Source: UBA1926 sp036732005 (GTDB lineage Bacteria; Planctomycetota; Phycisphaerae; Phycisphaerales; UBA1924). Taken from it: a stretch of 64,000 bases of DNA. The DNA lies in assembly GCA_036732005.1 (NCBI GenBank), contig DAINDF010000007.1, positions 144,730 to 208,729 on the forward strand, given 5' to 3'. How positions within the stretch are numbered: position 1 is the stretch's first letter; each line of letters opens with the position of its first letter. This document shows, in pieces, positions 1 through 9,098 of this stretch. The notes under the pieces were generated by a model, which searched no databases, was not told the origin of the DNA, and was given only the letters and a program-made list of their open reading frames with translations. A program made the translations under genes and the position numbers.

Positions 1-451
1 GCGTCTGCCCGGCGATGTAGTCCATGACATAGTACCCGCAGCCCCCGACCACCCCGCTGTCGTGGATCGTCACGATGTTGGGGTTGTCCAGCGTCGCCAG
101 CACATGGATCTCGCGCTCGAACCGCACCCGCTCACTCGCCCGCGCCAGCGCCCCCTCGCGCATCAGCTTGATCGCGACCTGCCGACCCGTCCCCTCCTGC
201 CGCGCGAGGTAGACCACGCCCTGACCGCCCCGGTGGATCTCGCGGACGATCGTGTACCCCGGGATGCTCGCCGACAGCCCACCCACCCCACGCATCGCAG
301 GGCGAGAGCGGTGCTGCGCCTGCATGCGCGCCGCCTCGATCAGGCCAAACTCAGAACTCGATGACGCCGGCGGCGGCGAACGAGAATCCGCCGGCGGCAC
401 CACCACCAGCTCGGTCTCCTCGTCCTCGTGACGCTCTCGATCGCGAGCCAC
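1..451 (-). CDS. Serine/threonine protein kinase, N-terminal part (runs off window)
   Basis: A minus-strand frame open to the window edge encodes the N-lobe of a Hanks-type kinase, about 150 residues visible. A proline/serine-rich leader of about 60 residues precedes the Gly-rich loop (GYTIVREIHRGGQGVVYLA, near residue 65-80), the VAIK lysine near residue 94 and an alpha-C glutamate in RFEREIHVL. The hinge YYVMDYIAGQT is the last part seen. I chose GTG at 451 because GGAGG lies about 6 bases upstream; the frame directly follows the TGA of the sigma gene (485-487), so the two are probably one transcript. ECF sigma factors paired with such kinases are common in Planctomycetes, where the kinase is thought to control the sigma factor. 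The C-terminal sensor part lies outside the window. Confidence 0.85.
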   Translation of the reverse strand, partial: MARDRERHEDEETELVVVPPADSRSPPPASSSSEFGLIEAARMQAQHRSRPAMRGVGGLSASIPGYTIVREIHRGGQGVVYLARQEGTGRQVAIKLMREGALARASERVRFEREIHVLATLDNPNIVTIHDSGVVGGCGYYVMDYIAGQT

Positions 452-484
452 CGGCTTCCTCCGCCGTCCCGCCGGGCCCCGGGG

Positions 485-1240
485 TCAGCCCGGGTCCGTG
501 AAGAACCGCGACGCGTTCCCAAGCGACCCGCGCATCTTCTCGTGCGCCCGCGCACGCAGCATGTAGATCGCCCCCGTCGACCGACCCAACTGCTCGGCCA
601 CCTCCTGCGCCGAGCGGCCCTCAAGGTCGTACAGCCGCACCACCCGCTCATAATCCGGCGGCAGCGACGAGAGCACATCCTCGATCAGACGCTCCGATTC
701 GTCCCGCGCCGCGGCCCGGCTCGGCGTCGAGTAAGTCGCGCCCAGCAACTCCACCAACGCCACGAACGAGTTCTCCCCCGCACGCGCCGCGTGCACCCGG
801 TTCTTCGGGTTCGGCCGCTTCGCCGCCTGCAGCCCGCGCAGCGCATCCCGCAGGTTGTTCTCCGCGACCTGCTGCAGCCACGCGAGGAACGACCCCCGCC
901 CCCGGTGCTTGAACTGCCCCGCGAGCAGGAACGCCTCCAGGTAAGTCACCTGCATCACATCGTCTTCGTCGAGCGCCGTCCGCCACTGCGGGCCGATCTT
1001 CGTCTTCAACCGCTCACGCACCACCGGCCCGAAGTGCGACAGCAGCGCGCACAACGCGTCCTCGTCGCCCCGGGCCGCACGCTCGGCCAGGCTCTCCTCG
1101 TCCGCCAAGTCGGGAGCCGAGTGGTCCGTCCTGGGCTCGGGGGCCTCCACCCGCACCGGCGCGGTCGGCAGGTCGTCCTCCGAGCGCAGCAGACGACGCG
1201 CCTGGGGCCGTTCCGGTGATGGCGTCCGCTGCTCGTCCAC
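485..1240 (-). CDS. RNA polymerase ECF-type sigma factor
   Basis: About 251 residues. Region sigma-2 is visible as SLAERAARGDEDALCALL ... DEDDVMQVTYLEAFL, and sigma-4 as LSSLPPDYERVVRLYDLEGRSAQEVAEQLGRSTGAIYMLRARAHEKM, a helix-turn-helix for -35 recognition. The family directs RNA polymerase to a small regulon in the cytoplasm. Just 33 bases downstream is the kinase frame, which suggests kinase-linked control. The frame stays open upstream to 1588, but residues before 1240 look non-conserved and low-complexity, so I placed the start at a GTG giving a roughly 45-residue leader before sigma-2; the start is uncertain. Confidence 0.85.
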   Translation of the reverse strand: MDEQRTPSPERPQARRLLRSEDDLPTAPVRVEAPEPRTDHSAPDLADEESLAERAARGDEDALCALLSHFGPVVRERLKTKIGPQWRTALDEDDVMQVTYLEAFLLAGQFKHRGRGSFLAWLQQVAENNLRDALRGLQAAKRPNPKNRVHAARAGENSFVALVELLGATYSTPSRAAARDESERLIEDVLSSLPPDYERVVRLYDLEGRSAQEVAEQLGRSTGAIYMLRARAHEKMRGSLGNASRFFTDPG

Positions 1241-1668
1241 GCTCGCCCCGCTCTTCGGCGCACGCCCAGACCCTCCCCGCTCAAAGGCGGGGGTCGCCGG
1301 GACGCCCCCAGTGTACGGGGAGTTGCCCCAGTCTCCAAGCCGCCCGGCGAAACAGGACGCCCGGCTCTCCCCAATTCCACGCAATCTGTGAAGATCCAGC
1401 GGGTTTCCCGTTGACAATCTGCTATCATCGGCTTCAGCGGCGACCGGGCCCTTGGTCCGGAGTTGCCGCGTACCAATTCGCTCTTCTCTTCCCGGCCCGG
1501 GGGCCCGTGTTCGCACGACCCCCGGGCATTCTTCTGCGCCTTCTCGGACCCACCCGGCGCACGCCCAGACCAGCCAAACCAGGATCATCGACGAACGCCG
1601 CTCGCTCGAGACGGCCCTCGCCGGCGCGGCACGCCCGTCACGAGTCGCTCCATCGCAGGCATTGCGAA
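1241..1668. other. Intergenic region, no gene seen
   Basis: No frame here has recognisable protein features. The minus-strand sigma factor frame extends in but without conserved residues; it probably contains the sigma gene's promoter. No convincing promoter pair was found on the minus strand (a TTGTCA at about 1410-1415 has only a weak TCTTCA partner 17 bases on). Confidence 0.5.
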
Positions 1669-2215
1669 CTGATCTGGATTGGCTGACGCGCCGGAACCGG
1701 TGCCACGACCCGCCCGCAGGGCGCGTCGGTCATCGGCACCCGATCCCACACCACGCGCCGCTCACGCGGCGGGTGGTGGCACCGATCCTGCACAACACGC
1801 GGTCAAGCTCGAGCCATGCGAGGCTGATCTGGATCGGCAGACGCACCGGAACCGGTGCCACGACCCGCCCGCAGGGCGCGTCGTGCGTCGGTCATCGGCA
1901 CCCGATCCGCACCACGCGCCGCTCACGCGGCGGGTGGTGGCACCAATCCTGCACGGAATGCGGTCAGGCACGAGCCATGCGAGGCTGATCTGGATTGGCA
2001 GACGCACCGGAACCGGTGCCACGACCCGCCCGCAGGGCGCGTCGTGCGTCGGTCATCGGCACCCGATCCGCACCACGCGCCGCTCACGCGGCGGGTGGTG
2101 GCACCAATCCTGCACAACATGCGGTCAGGCACGAGCCATGCCAGGCTGATCTGGATCGGCAAACGCACCGGAACCGGTGCCACGACCCGCCCGCAGGGCG
2201 CGTCGTGCATGATCC
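1669..2215. repeat. Tandem array, 155-161-bp unit, about 3.5 copies
   Basis: The string CTGATCTGGAT recurs at 1669, 1824, 1985 and 2146, giving periods of 155, 161 and 161 bases. Each unit carries CCGGAACCGGTGCCACGACC, then a palindrome with arms CACCACGCGCCGCT / GCGGCGGGTGGTG (first copy 1749-1778) and a second weaker hairpin around CGACCCGCCCGCAGGGCGCGTCG. The last unit is cut off near 2215. The same palindrome family recurs at 63637-64000. Frames across it are open only because of base composition; I see no gene. Confidence 0.9.
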
Positions 2216-2235
2216 GTCGGCGTCCGCACGCCCCA

Positions 2236-2276
2236 CCGCAAAAAGAACGACGCCCGCGGAAGGCCGCGGGCGTCGC
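2236..2276 (-). terminator. Rho-independent terminator
   Basis: An 11-bp GC-rich stem (GACGCCCGCGG / CCGCGGGCGTC, 2249-2259 with 2264-2274) with a 4-base loop is followed on the minus strand by GTTCTTTTTG. It lies about 55 bases past the stop of the secreted protein gene at 2331-3668 and fits as its terminator. Confidence 0.85.
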
Positions 2277-2330
2277 CTGATTCAAGTTGTCAGCCCCGAA
2301 GGGCCAATCCGGATCGCCGAGGCGATCAGA

Positions 2331-3668
2331 TTACGGGCAGCCGCCCTGGAACGCGATGATGAACGCCTGGATGTCGGCCAGGTCGCAGATGCCGAACGGA
2401 GCGGCGATGTCCGCGGCCGGGAGGCAGCCACCCTGGAAGCCCAGGATGAAGCCCTGAATGTCCGCCAGGTCGAGGATTCCGAAGGGCTCGGCGTTGTCAG
2501 CGTCGTTGCAGCCCGGATCGCCGCCACCGACGCCGTCGATGTTGAACTGCAGCCAGGGGCCCGACCACGGGTTGTCCATGAAGGGCGGGACGGCCGGGGC
2601 GGGGTTCAAGCAGGCGAACCCGCCGAAGAAGAAGACGCCGATCTCGATGCCGACCGCGTCGGTCAGGCCGAACGCGTCCCACGCGCCGAGGGGGGCGCCG
2701 GTGACATTGCCGCTCGGCAGGTGCGGCCACTCGTTGGAGTTCGGATCAGACGCGGGCAGGTAATCCGCCGCGCTGTTGGAGGGGTTGGTCAGGGGCACGC
2801 CGATGGCGCTGATGTTGGGGAAGGTGTTGGGGTCGAGGCCATCGGGGTTCTCGAGGCCGATGCCGGCGAGCTCGGGGAACCTGTCGATCAGCTGGTCACC
2901 CTCGGCCACGCCGGGCTGGCGGTAGGCGATATAGTAGCCGCTGTCGATGAGGGTGTCGCCGTCGATGTCCACGCCGGGCACGCCCGAGTAGACGCTGTCG
3001 ACGCCGAACGCACCGTCCGACACGCCGTTGGTGTCGCCGACTTCGACATCGAAGCCCGCGCCGGCGAAGTCGAAGAAGTAGATCCAGACATTGCCCTCGG
3101 TGAAGGTGATGCCGGGCACGCCGTCCTCGTCGTCGGCGCCGTTCAGCTCCTCGAAGATGAGGGCGGCCGAGGCGACGGCGCTCGAGCGCTGCGGGGCGCG
3201 GTCGGACTCGGTGAAGACCATGATCATGTCATGGCCGACCACACCGTCCTCCTCGGGGTCGAGGATCTGGTTGAAGGTGCCGAAGGTCATGCCGTTGATG
3301 ATGGTGTCGCCGGGGTGCTCGAACCAGTTGCTGTACATGCCGGCCGCGCCCGGATCGATCGCGTCGCCCGCGGCCTCGTCGTGCAGGCCCGGCCACACGA
3401 AGATGATCTCGTCATCCTCGTTGAAGCCCGGGGGCGAGCAGGGATCGAACACGCTCAGGTCCCAGGTCCAGCCCGCCGCGCCGCGCAGGTCGACCTGCTG
3501 CGGACGGTCGAAGGAGATCACGCGCTCGCCGGTGAGGCCGTTCGCGTAGACATACCCGTGGACCTTCTTGGTGCCCAGCTCTTCGCGCAGGTTGGTGCGC
3601 TCGAGCTCACCGGCGTTGGCGATGCCGCCGGCCGCGATGGCGAGAATGAGACCACTCTTGATCTTCAT
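2331..3668 (-). CDS. Secreted protein with C-terminal GC-type dockerin-like repeats
   Basis: 445 residues, starting at ATG 3668 with GAGGAG about 8 bases upstream. Residues 1-20 (MKIKSGLILAIAAGGIANA) form a signal peptide. The middle is acidic, Asp/Gly-rich, with repeated calcium-ligand-like stretches (GVDIDGDTLIDSG), and has no fold I recognise. The C-terminus holds two tandem repeats of about 25 residues, each with PFGxxDLADIQxFIxxFQGGC, preceded by Asn/Asp-rich loops. This resembles the dockerin-like C-terminal anchors found in many Phycisphaerae exported proteins and also in the deiminase at 51267-52901. The gene is monocistronic, with a terminator downstream. The function of the body is unknown. 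Confidence 0.8.
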   Translation of the reverse strand: MKIKSGLILAIAAGGIANAGELERTNLREELGTKKVHGYVYANGLTGERVISFDRPQQVDLRGAAGWTWDLSVFDPCSPPGFNEDDEIIFVWPGLHDEAAGDAIDPGAAGMYSNWFEHPGDTIINGMTFGTFNQILDPEEDGVVGHDMIMVFTESDRAPQRSSAVASAALIFEELNGADDEDGVPGITFTEGNVWIYFFDFAGAGFDVEVGDTNGVSDGAFGVDSVYSGVPGVDIDGDTLIDSGYYIAYRQPGVAEGDQLIDRFPELAGIGLENPDGLDPNTFPNISAIGVPLTNPSNSAADYLPASDPNSNEWPHLPSGNVTGAPLGAWDAFGLTDAVGIEIGVFFFGGFACLNPAPAVPPFMDNPWSGPWLQFNIDGVGGGDPGCNDADNAEPFGILDLADIQGFILGFQGGCLPAADIAAPFGICDLADIQAFIIAFQGGCP

Positions 3669-4123
3669 GCTGAAACTCCTCTGCTCAACTAGGGGAAACG
3701 GACTCCTACGCACGACAGTGCTGGCAGTCAGCGAAACAGTCAATCAGGCCGGGAACCCGGCCTGCACGATCCAAACAACTCGCACTCGCCGAGACACTCC
3801 CTCTGATCCACCTCTGAGCCGCTGAGAATTCGAACACCGGCTCTGAGCCATCTCTCACCCGGCCGGACCTCTGCTCCAAAGAGGCCCGGGTGCTTCGCTC
3901 AAACGCCCCCCGCGAGAAGTGAGGCGTGATCCGAGGATCGGCGACGCGGACAATTCCCTCTCAATCAACAGGCCCGCCGGCGGACGATCCCTCCGGGAAC
4001 GGGCACTACCCGAATATACCGTGTCGGGTCAACGATGCAAGGGGGCCTGTGCGCATTTTTCACCCGACGGTGCACGATCCCCGAACATTCTCGGCCCCCC
4101 GGCCCCCAGCCCCCCCAAAGAAA
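3669..4123. other. Intergenic region, no gene seen
   Basis: About 455 bases between carA and the secreted protein gene. No supported reading frame. It must hold the promoter of 2331-3668 on the minus strand. The only conserved string I can show is the 19-base motif listed at 3791-3809. Confidence 0.6.
3791..3809 (-). promoter_or_regulatory. Shared upstream motif, copy 1
   Basis: GAGACACTCCCTCTGATCC (plus strand) matches GAGACTCTCACTCTGATCC at 18322-18340 at 17 of 19 positions. Each copy lies about 95-125 bases upstream of the start of a minus-strand gene for an exported protein (2331-3668 and 17023-18228), in the same orientation relative to the gene. This position and conservation suggest a shared operator or promoter element; two copies could still be chance. 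Confidence 0.4.
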
Positions 4124-5344
4124 TCACCCAGGCCCGGCCACCGACCCGTGAATCAGGTCCAGAAACCGATCAAACAGCGGACCCGCGTCGTGCGGGCCGG
4201 GAGACGCCTCCGGGTGATACTGGACCGAGAACACCGGAAGACCCGGCATCCGGAACCCCGCCACCGTCCCGTCGTTCAGGTGGATGTGCGTCACCTCGCC
4301 CCCGACCCCCTCCAGCGAGGCCCGATCCACCGCGAACCCGTGGTTCTGGCTCGTGATCGCCACCCGGCCCGTCTGAACCTCCAGCACCGGCTGGTTCGCC
4401 CCACGGTGCCCGAACGGGAGCTTGAAGGTCTTGGCCCCGATCGCCTCGGCCAGCAACTGATGCCCGAGGCAGATGCCGAACATCGGCACCGGACGCTCCC
4501 GCCGGACCAGGTCCCGCAGCGTCGCGATCGTCGCCGTCACCGCCGCGGGGTCCCCCGGGCCGTTTGAGATGAAGACCGCCTGCGCCTCGCCCGCGTCGAT
4601 CATCGCCCGGAGCGACGCGGCCGGCGTGTCGTGCGGCAGCACCCGCAGCGTGCAGCCCCGGTGCGTCAGGTGCCGGAGGATGTTGCTCTTGGCCCCGCAG
4701 TCCAGAACCGCGACCACGGGGGCCTGCCCCCGCCGGGCCGGGCCCGAGCCAGCCCACCGCCAGGGCCCGAACGACTCCTGCCAGCCGCGGGGTGCCGTGC
4801 ACCCGACATTGGGCACCAGGTTCGCCCCGGCCATCGACGGCGCGCGGCGGGCCCGCTCGACCAGTTCGGCGTCGGAGATCGACGCGTCGTCGGTCAGCAC
4901 GCCGGGGATCGCCCCCCGGACCCGGATGTGCCGCGTCAGCGCCCGCGTGTCGACGCCCTCGATCCCGAGCACGCCGGCCTCGCCGAGATAGTCCGAGAGC
5001 GTCCTGGTCGCCCGGAAGTTGGAATGCCGGTTGGCGAGTTCGTGGACCACGAACCCCGCGACATGCACCCTCGACGACTCCAGGTCCTCCCCATTGACCC
5101 CGGTGTTCCCGATCAAGGGCGCCGTCTGGACCAGGATCTGCCCGGTATAGGACGGGTCGGTCAGCGATTCCTGGTAGCCGCACATCGCCGTGTTGAAGAC
5201 GACCTCCGCCACGGAGCAGACCCGCTGACCGGTCGCCCCGAAGGCCCGGCCTCGAAAGACAAGGCCGTCCGCCAACACAAGGCGGGCGGTCGTCGCGGTG
5301 CGGGAGGCCTGGGTCGTCGCGGGGGAGAGCGTGGTCACGGGCAC
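4124..5344 (-). CDS. carA: Carbamoyl-phosphate synthase small subunit
   Basis: 406 residues, close to the usual ~380 for the family. The subunit hydrolyses glutamine and channels ammonia to CarB for carbamoyl phosphate, feeding arginine and pyrimidine synthesis. The N-terminal CarA domain shows VFNTAMCGYQESLTDPSYTG; the C-terminal class I amidotransferase has FGICLGHQLLAEAIGAKTFK (nucleophile Cys), FGHRGANQPV, TSQNHGFAVD and VQYHPEASPGP with the catalytic His and Glu. The start is GTG at 5344. The start faces priA divergently with only 16 bases between the two start codons, so their promoters must overlap coding sequence or lie very close. carB is not in the window. Confidence 0.97.
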   Translation of the reverse strand: MPVTTLSPATTQASRTATTARLVLADGLVFRGRAFGATGQRVCSVAEVVFNTAMCGYQESLTDPSYTGQILVQTAPLIGNTGVNGEDLESSRVHVAGFVVHELANRHSNFRATRTLSDYLGEAGVLGIEGVDTRALTRHIRVRGAIPGVLTDDASISDAELVERARRAPSMAGANLVPNVGCTAPRGWQESFGPWRWAGSGPARRGQAPVVAVLDCGAKSNILRHLTHRGCTLRVLPHDTPAASLRAMIDAGEAQAVFISNGPGDPAAVTATIATLRDLVRRERPVPMFGICLGHQLLAEAIGAKTFKLPFGHRGANQPVLEVQTGRVAITSQNHGFAVDRASLEGVGGEVTHIHLNDGTVAGFRMPGLPVFSVQYHPEASPGPHDAGPLFDRFLDLIHGSVAGPG

Positions 5345-5360
5345 GGGCTAGTCTACGCGA

Positions 5361-7724
5361 GTGACCGAGCGGCTTCACCTGTTTCACGACGACGCCCCGT
5401 CCCGCGAGGCCGACGCGAGCGGGCGCTTCGTCCTCGTCGCGGTCGAGCGCGGCGTCGAGGGCGAGGGCCTGGCCTACCGCGAGGGCGACACGCCGCTGAG
5501 CCCGGGCGACCGCGTCGAAGTCCCGCTGGGGCGAGGCAACACGAAAGCGGCCGGGCTGGTCCTCGAAACCGGGGGGCCCGAACTGCTCGCGGGCTTCGAC
5601 CCGGCCCGGGTCAAACGCGTCCTCCGCCGCACCGGGGCGGTGCTGCATCCGGCCATGATCCCGCTGGCGCGGTGGCTCGCCGCCTACACCCTCACGCCGC
5701 TGGGCATGGTCATCGCGTCGATGGTCCCCGCGGCGGTGAAACAGGCGGTGGGCGCGCGCACGCGCGAGGCCCTCCGCCCCGTCGCCGACGCCCCCGACCC
5801 GGGCAAACTCCCCCCGGCCGCGGCGCGGGTGTGGGCGGCGGTCCGCGCGGCCGACCCCGGGCTGTTCCCGATCGACCCGGCCGGCCTCGCGCGGCTCGCC
5901 GGGGTGTCCAACACGGGCCCGGTGAGTCGGCTGGTCGCCGCGGGGCTGCTCGAACGGGTCGAGGTGGAAGAGGTGCGGGTCTTCGGGGCCGAGGCTGAGA
6001 CGCTGCTCCTCCCGCCCGATCGCGTGGCGCCGCCCCCGCTGACGGCCGAGCAGGCTCGGGTCGTCGAGGGCATCGACGCGGACCGGCGCGGGTCCCCATT
6101 CGGCGTGCACCTGGTCCGCGGGGTGACGGGCTCGGGCAAGACCGAGGTCTACATCAGGCTGATCGAGCGGTCGCTCGCCGAAGGACGGGGGGCGATCGTG
6201 CTCGTGCCCGAGATCGCGCTGACGCCCCAGACCGCCGGGCGGTTCGTCGCGCGCCTGGCGGGGGCGGGGGTGGAGGTGCTCCACTCCGGGCTGAGCGCCT
6301 CGGCGCGGAACCGGGCCTGGTCGCGGCTCGCCTCGGGCGCGTCGCGCGTCGCCGTCGGGGCCCGGTCGGCGGTCTTCGCGCCGATCGACCCGCTGGGGCT
6401 GATCATCGTCGACGAGGAGCACGATTCCTCGTACAAGCAGGACCAGCTCCCCCGCTACCACGCACGCGATGTCGCGGTCAAGCGGGCCCAGCTCGCCGGC
6501 GCCCACGCCGTGCTCGGGTCGGCGACGCCCTCGCTGGAGTCGTGGTGGAACGCGACGGCGCACGCCCCGGGGCGACCGCCCCGCTACCGCCTCTGGGAGA
6601 TGCCGACCCGCGTCTCGGGGGCGATGCCGACGGTCCGCGTGGTCGGCCCCCGAGACGCGGACCGACCCGATGCTCCGGTTGTCCGTGGCGACGGATGGAT
6701 CGGCATCGGCCCCGTGCTCGCCGACGCGATGCACGCCGCCCTCGATACCGGCGGGCAGGCGATCCTGCTGCTCAACCGCCGCGGGTTCGCCTCCTATGTC
6801 GCCTGCCCCTCCAAGGGGTGCGGCTGGTCGCTCGGGTGCGAGGCGTGCGATGCGCGCATGGTCGTGCACAAGGCGGGCCTGCGCCCGGGCCAGCACGCCC
6901 CCGGGGGGTACCTCCGCTGCCACCACTGCCTGGCCGAGCGCACCGCCCCGACCCACTGCCCCGAGTGCGGGAACAGGCTCGTGCTGGTCGGGCTCGGGAT
7001 CCAGCGGGTCGAGTACGAACTGACCGAACGCTTCGGGCTCAAGGCCGACGAGGATTTCGCGAGGCTGGATTCGGACAGCGTGCGCCGGGCGGCGGAGTAC
7101 TTCGCGATCCTGGACCAGTTCGCGAAGGGCGGGCTGCGCCTCCTGCTGGGCACGCAGATGGTGGCCAAGGGGCTCGACTTCCCGAATGTCCGGCTCGTCG
7201 GGGTGATCAACGCCGACACCTCGCTCGCCCAGCCCGACTTCCGCGCCGCGGAGCGCACCTTCCAACTCGTCTCCCAGGTCGCGGGGCGGGCGGGCCGCGG
7301 GAGCGAGCCGGGGCTGGTGATCGTGCAGACGATGCACCCGGGCGAGCCGTGCATCGCGTTGGCGGCGCGGCACGACTACCCGGCGTTCGCGGCGCACGAA
7401 CTGGCGATGCGTCGGAGCAACCGCCAGCCCCCGTGCGCGCGCATGGCGCGGATCGTCTGCCGGGACCGCGACGCCGCCCGGGCCGACGCCGCCGCCGACG
7501 CGGTAGCCCGGTGCCTGCGTTCGTCGGCGGGCCGGGGGGTGCGGATTGAGGGGCCCATGCCCTGCGTGCTCTCGCGCGTGGCCGACCACTTCAGGGTGGG
7601 GGTCGAGGTCACCGCGCCGGACGCGGCGACGCTGACCACGCTCCTTGGGGGGCTCCGGGCCTCGGGCGTGCTCAAGAGCGATGCGCACACGGCGGTCGAT
7701 GTCGACCCCGTTTCGCTGCTCTGA
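5361..7724 (+). CDS. priA: Primosomal protein N' (replication restart helicase)
   Basis: 787 residues, GTG start. PriA is a 3'-5' DNA helicase that reloads the replisome at stalled forks. Visible: N-terminal DNA-binding domain (VPLGRGNTKAAGLVLE), Walker A GVTGSGKTEVYIRLIE near residue 253, the DEEHDSSYKQ box, SATPSLES, and the helicase C part FPNVRLVGVINADTSL ... VAGRAGRGSEPG. A zinc-binding cysteine cluster (CPSKGCGWSLGCEAC ... CHHC ... CPEC) lies at about residues 475-535 as in the family. It is transcribed divergently from carA and followed 39 bases later by murD. Confidence 0.96.
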   Translation: MTERLHLFHDDAPSREADASGRFVLVAVERGVEGEGLAYREGDTPLSPGDRVEVPLGRGNTKAAGLVLETGGPELLAGFDPARVKRVLRRTGAVLHPAMIPLARWLAAYTLTPLGMVIASMVPAAVKQAVGARTREALRPVADAPDPGKLPPAAARVWAAVRAADPGLFPIDPAGLARLAGVSNTGPVSRLVAAGLLERVEVEEVRVFGAEAETLLLPPDRVAPPPLTAEQARVVEGIDADRRGSPFGVHLVRGVTGSGKTEVYIRLIERSLAEGRGAIVLVPEIALTPQTAGRFVARLAGAGVEVLHSGLSASARNRAWSRLASGASRVAVGARSAVFAPIDPLGLIIVDEEHDSSYKQDQLPRYHARDVAVKRAQLAGAHAVLGSATPSLESWWNATAHAPGRPPRYRLWEMPTRVSGAMPTVRVVGPRDADRPDAPVVRGDGWIGIGPVLADAMHAALDTGGQAILLLNRRGFASYVACPSKGCGWSLGCEACDARMVVHKAGLRPGQHAPGGYLRCHHCLAERTAPTHCPECGNRLVLVGLGIQRVEYELTERFGLKADEDFARLDSDSVRRAAEYFAILDQFAKGGLRLLLGTQMVAKGLDFPNVRLVGVINADTSLAQPDFRAAERTFQLVSQVAGRAGRGSEPGLVIVQTMHPGEPCIALAARHDYPAFAAHELAMRRSNRQPPCARMARIVCRDRDAARADAAADAVARCLRSSAGRGVRIEGPMPCVLSRVADHFRVGVEVTAPDAATLTTLLGGLRASGVLKSDAHTAVDVDPVSLL

Positions 7725-7763
7725 GGGGCCGACCTGCGGTAAGGTGTGCATGAGGAGGGCTCG

Positions 7764-9098
7764 ATGCCCGAAGCGCTGGCCGGCAAGAGGGTGTTGGTGA
7801 TGGGCCTGGGCCGCTTCGGCGGCGGCGCGGGCGTGGCCCGGTTCGCCGCCGACGCGGGCGCCCTGGTCACGGTGACCGACCTCGCCCCTCCCGCGAAGCT
7901 GCACGAGGGGATCAAGGCAATCGAGGACCTGATCATGTCGGGGCGGGTGCGCATCCGCCTGGGCGCGCACGACGAGCGGGATCTCGACGCGTGCGACCTG
8001 CTCGTGGTCAACCCGGCCGTGCCCAGGCCATGGGGCAACCCGTTTGTGGAGGCCGCCAAACGCCGCGGCGTGCGCATCACCACGGAGATCGGCCTGACGA
8101 TCGAGCGCCTGCGGAAACGCACGCACCGTGTCGTCGGCGTGACGGGCTCCTTGGGCAAGAGCACCACCTCGGCGATGATTCACCACGCCCTCCGCGCCGC
8201 GGGCGCCGAGAGCGTCCTGGGCGGGAACATCGGGGGCTCGCTGCTCGGCTCGCTCGATCGGATCCACGAAGAGACCACCGTGGTGCTCGAGCTCTCCAGC
8301 GCGATGCTCTGGTGGCTCGGCGACTCGTTGCCCGGGTGGGCCCCGCGGGTCTCGGTGGTCACCGGGTTCGAGCCCAACCACCTCGACTGGCACGGGACCC
8401 TTGAGCACTACGAGTCCTCCAAGCGCCTCATCCTCGACGGGCAGCGCGAGGGCGACACGGCCGTGCTCGCCCCCAAGGTCGGGCACTGGCCCACCCGCCC
8501 CGGGGTGCGCCGCGTCGGCCCGGCCGAGGCGACGCCGGACCGGATGACGCTGCCGGGCGCGCACAACCGCGCGAACGCGGCGGTCGCGGTCGCGGCGGTC
8601 GAGGCCCTGGGGCACGACGCCGGGCAGGCGGCCCGCGCGATCGCGGGGTTCACGGGGCTCCCGCACCGGCTCGAGTTCCTCGGAACGCGTCGCGGGGTGC
8701 TCTGTTTCAACGACTCCAAGTGCACGACACCCGGGGCGACGGCGACGGCGGTGCACGCGGTCGCCGAGCGGGCGGGGGGCATCCACCTGATCGCGGGCGG
8801 CGCGGACAAGGGGGTCGACCTTTCCTCGATCGCGTCGCTCGACCTGGCGGGGCTGTACACGATCGGGGCCACGGGGCCGGCGATCGCGGGCGAGGCCCGT
8901 CGCCGGGGTCGGGAGGCCCAGGACTGCGGGACGCTGGAAGAGGCGGTCCGCCGGGCCGCGGGGCGAGCGGGGGCGGGCGAGGCTGTGCTGCTGAGCCCGG
9001 GGTGCGCGTCGTGGGACCAGTTCGAGAACTTCGAGCGCCGGGGCGAGTTGTTCGCCCGGCTCGTGGACGAGATCCTGGGAACGCGCGATGCCGGGTGA
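7764..9098 (+). CDS. murD: UDP-N-acetylmuramoyl-L-alanine--D-glutamate ligase
   Basis: 444 residues. Adds D-Glu to UDP-MurNAc-L-Ala in cytoplasmic peptidoglycan precursor synthesis. N-terminal Rossmann GLGRFGGGAGVARF; ATP loop GVTGSLGKSTT (family: GTNGKST, here Thr-Asn replaced by Ser-Leu); VLELSSAMLWW; FEPNHLDWHG; GAHNRANAAVA; FNDSKCTTPGAT; and LSPGCASWDQFENFERRG, close to the MurD-typical end motif. Start chosen at ATG 7764, preceded by GAGGAGG; an in-frame GTG at 7746 would be weaker. Overlaps the next gene by 11 bases. The presence of Mur enzymes agrees with current evidence that Planctomycetes make peptidoglycan. Confidence 0.92.
   Translation: MPEALAGKRVLVMGLGRFGGGAGVARFAADAGALVTVTDLAPPAKLHEGIKAIEDLIMSGRVRIRLGAHDERDLDACDLLVVNPAVPRPWGNPFVEAAKRRGVRITTEIGLTIERLRKRTHRVVGVTGSLGKSTTSAMIHHALRAAGAESVLGGNIGGSLLGSLDRIHEETTVVLELSSAMLWWLGDSLPGWAPRVSVVTGFEPNHLDWHGTLEHYESSKRLILDGQREGDTAVLAPKVGHWPTRPGVRRVGPAEATPDRMTLPGAHNRANAAVAVAAVEALGHDAGQAARAIAGFTGLPHRLEFLGTRRGVLCFNDSKCTTPGATATAVHAVAERAGGIHLIAGGADKGVDLSSIASLDLAGLYTIGATGPAIAGEARRRGREAQDCGTLEEAVRRAAGRAGAGEAVLLSPGCASWDQFENFERRGELFARLVDEILGTRDAG

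Noticed and set aside
1411..1428. TTGACA and TATCAT on the plus strand
   Set aside because: Only 6 bases apart, far from the ~17 needed, and there is no gene downstream on that strand.
1669..2215. Considered as a CRISPR array
   Set aside because: The unit is ~160 bases and nearly uniform throughout, with no short repeat/unique spacer alternation and no cas genes.
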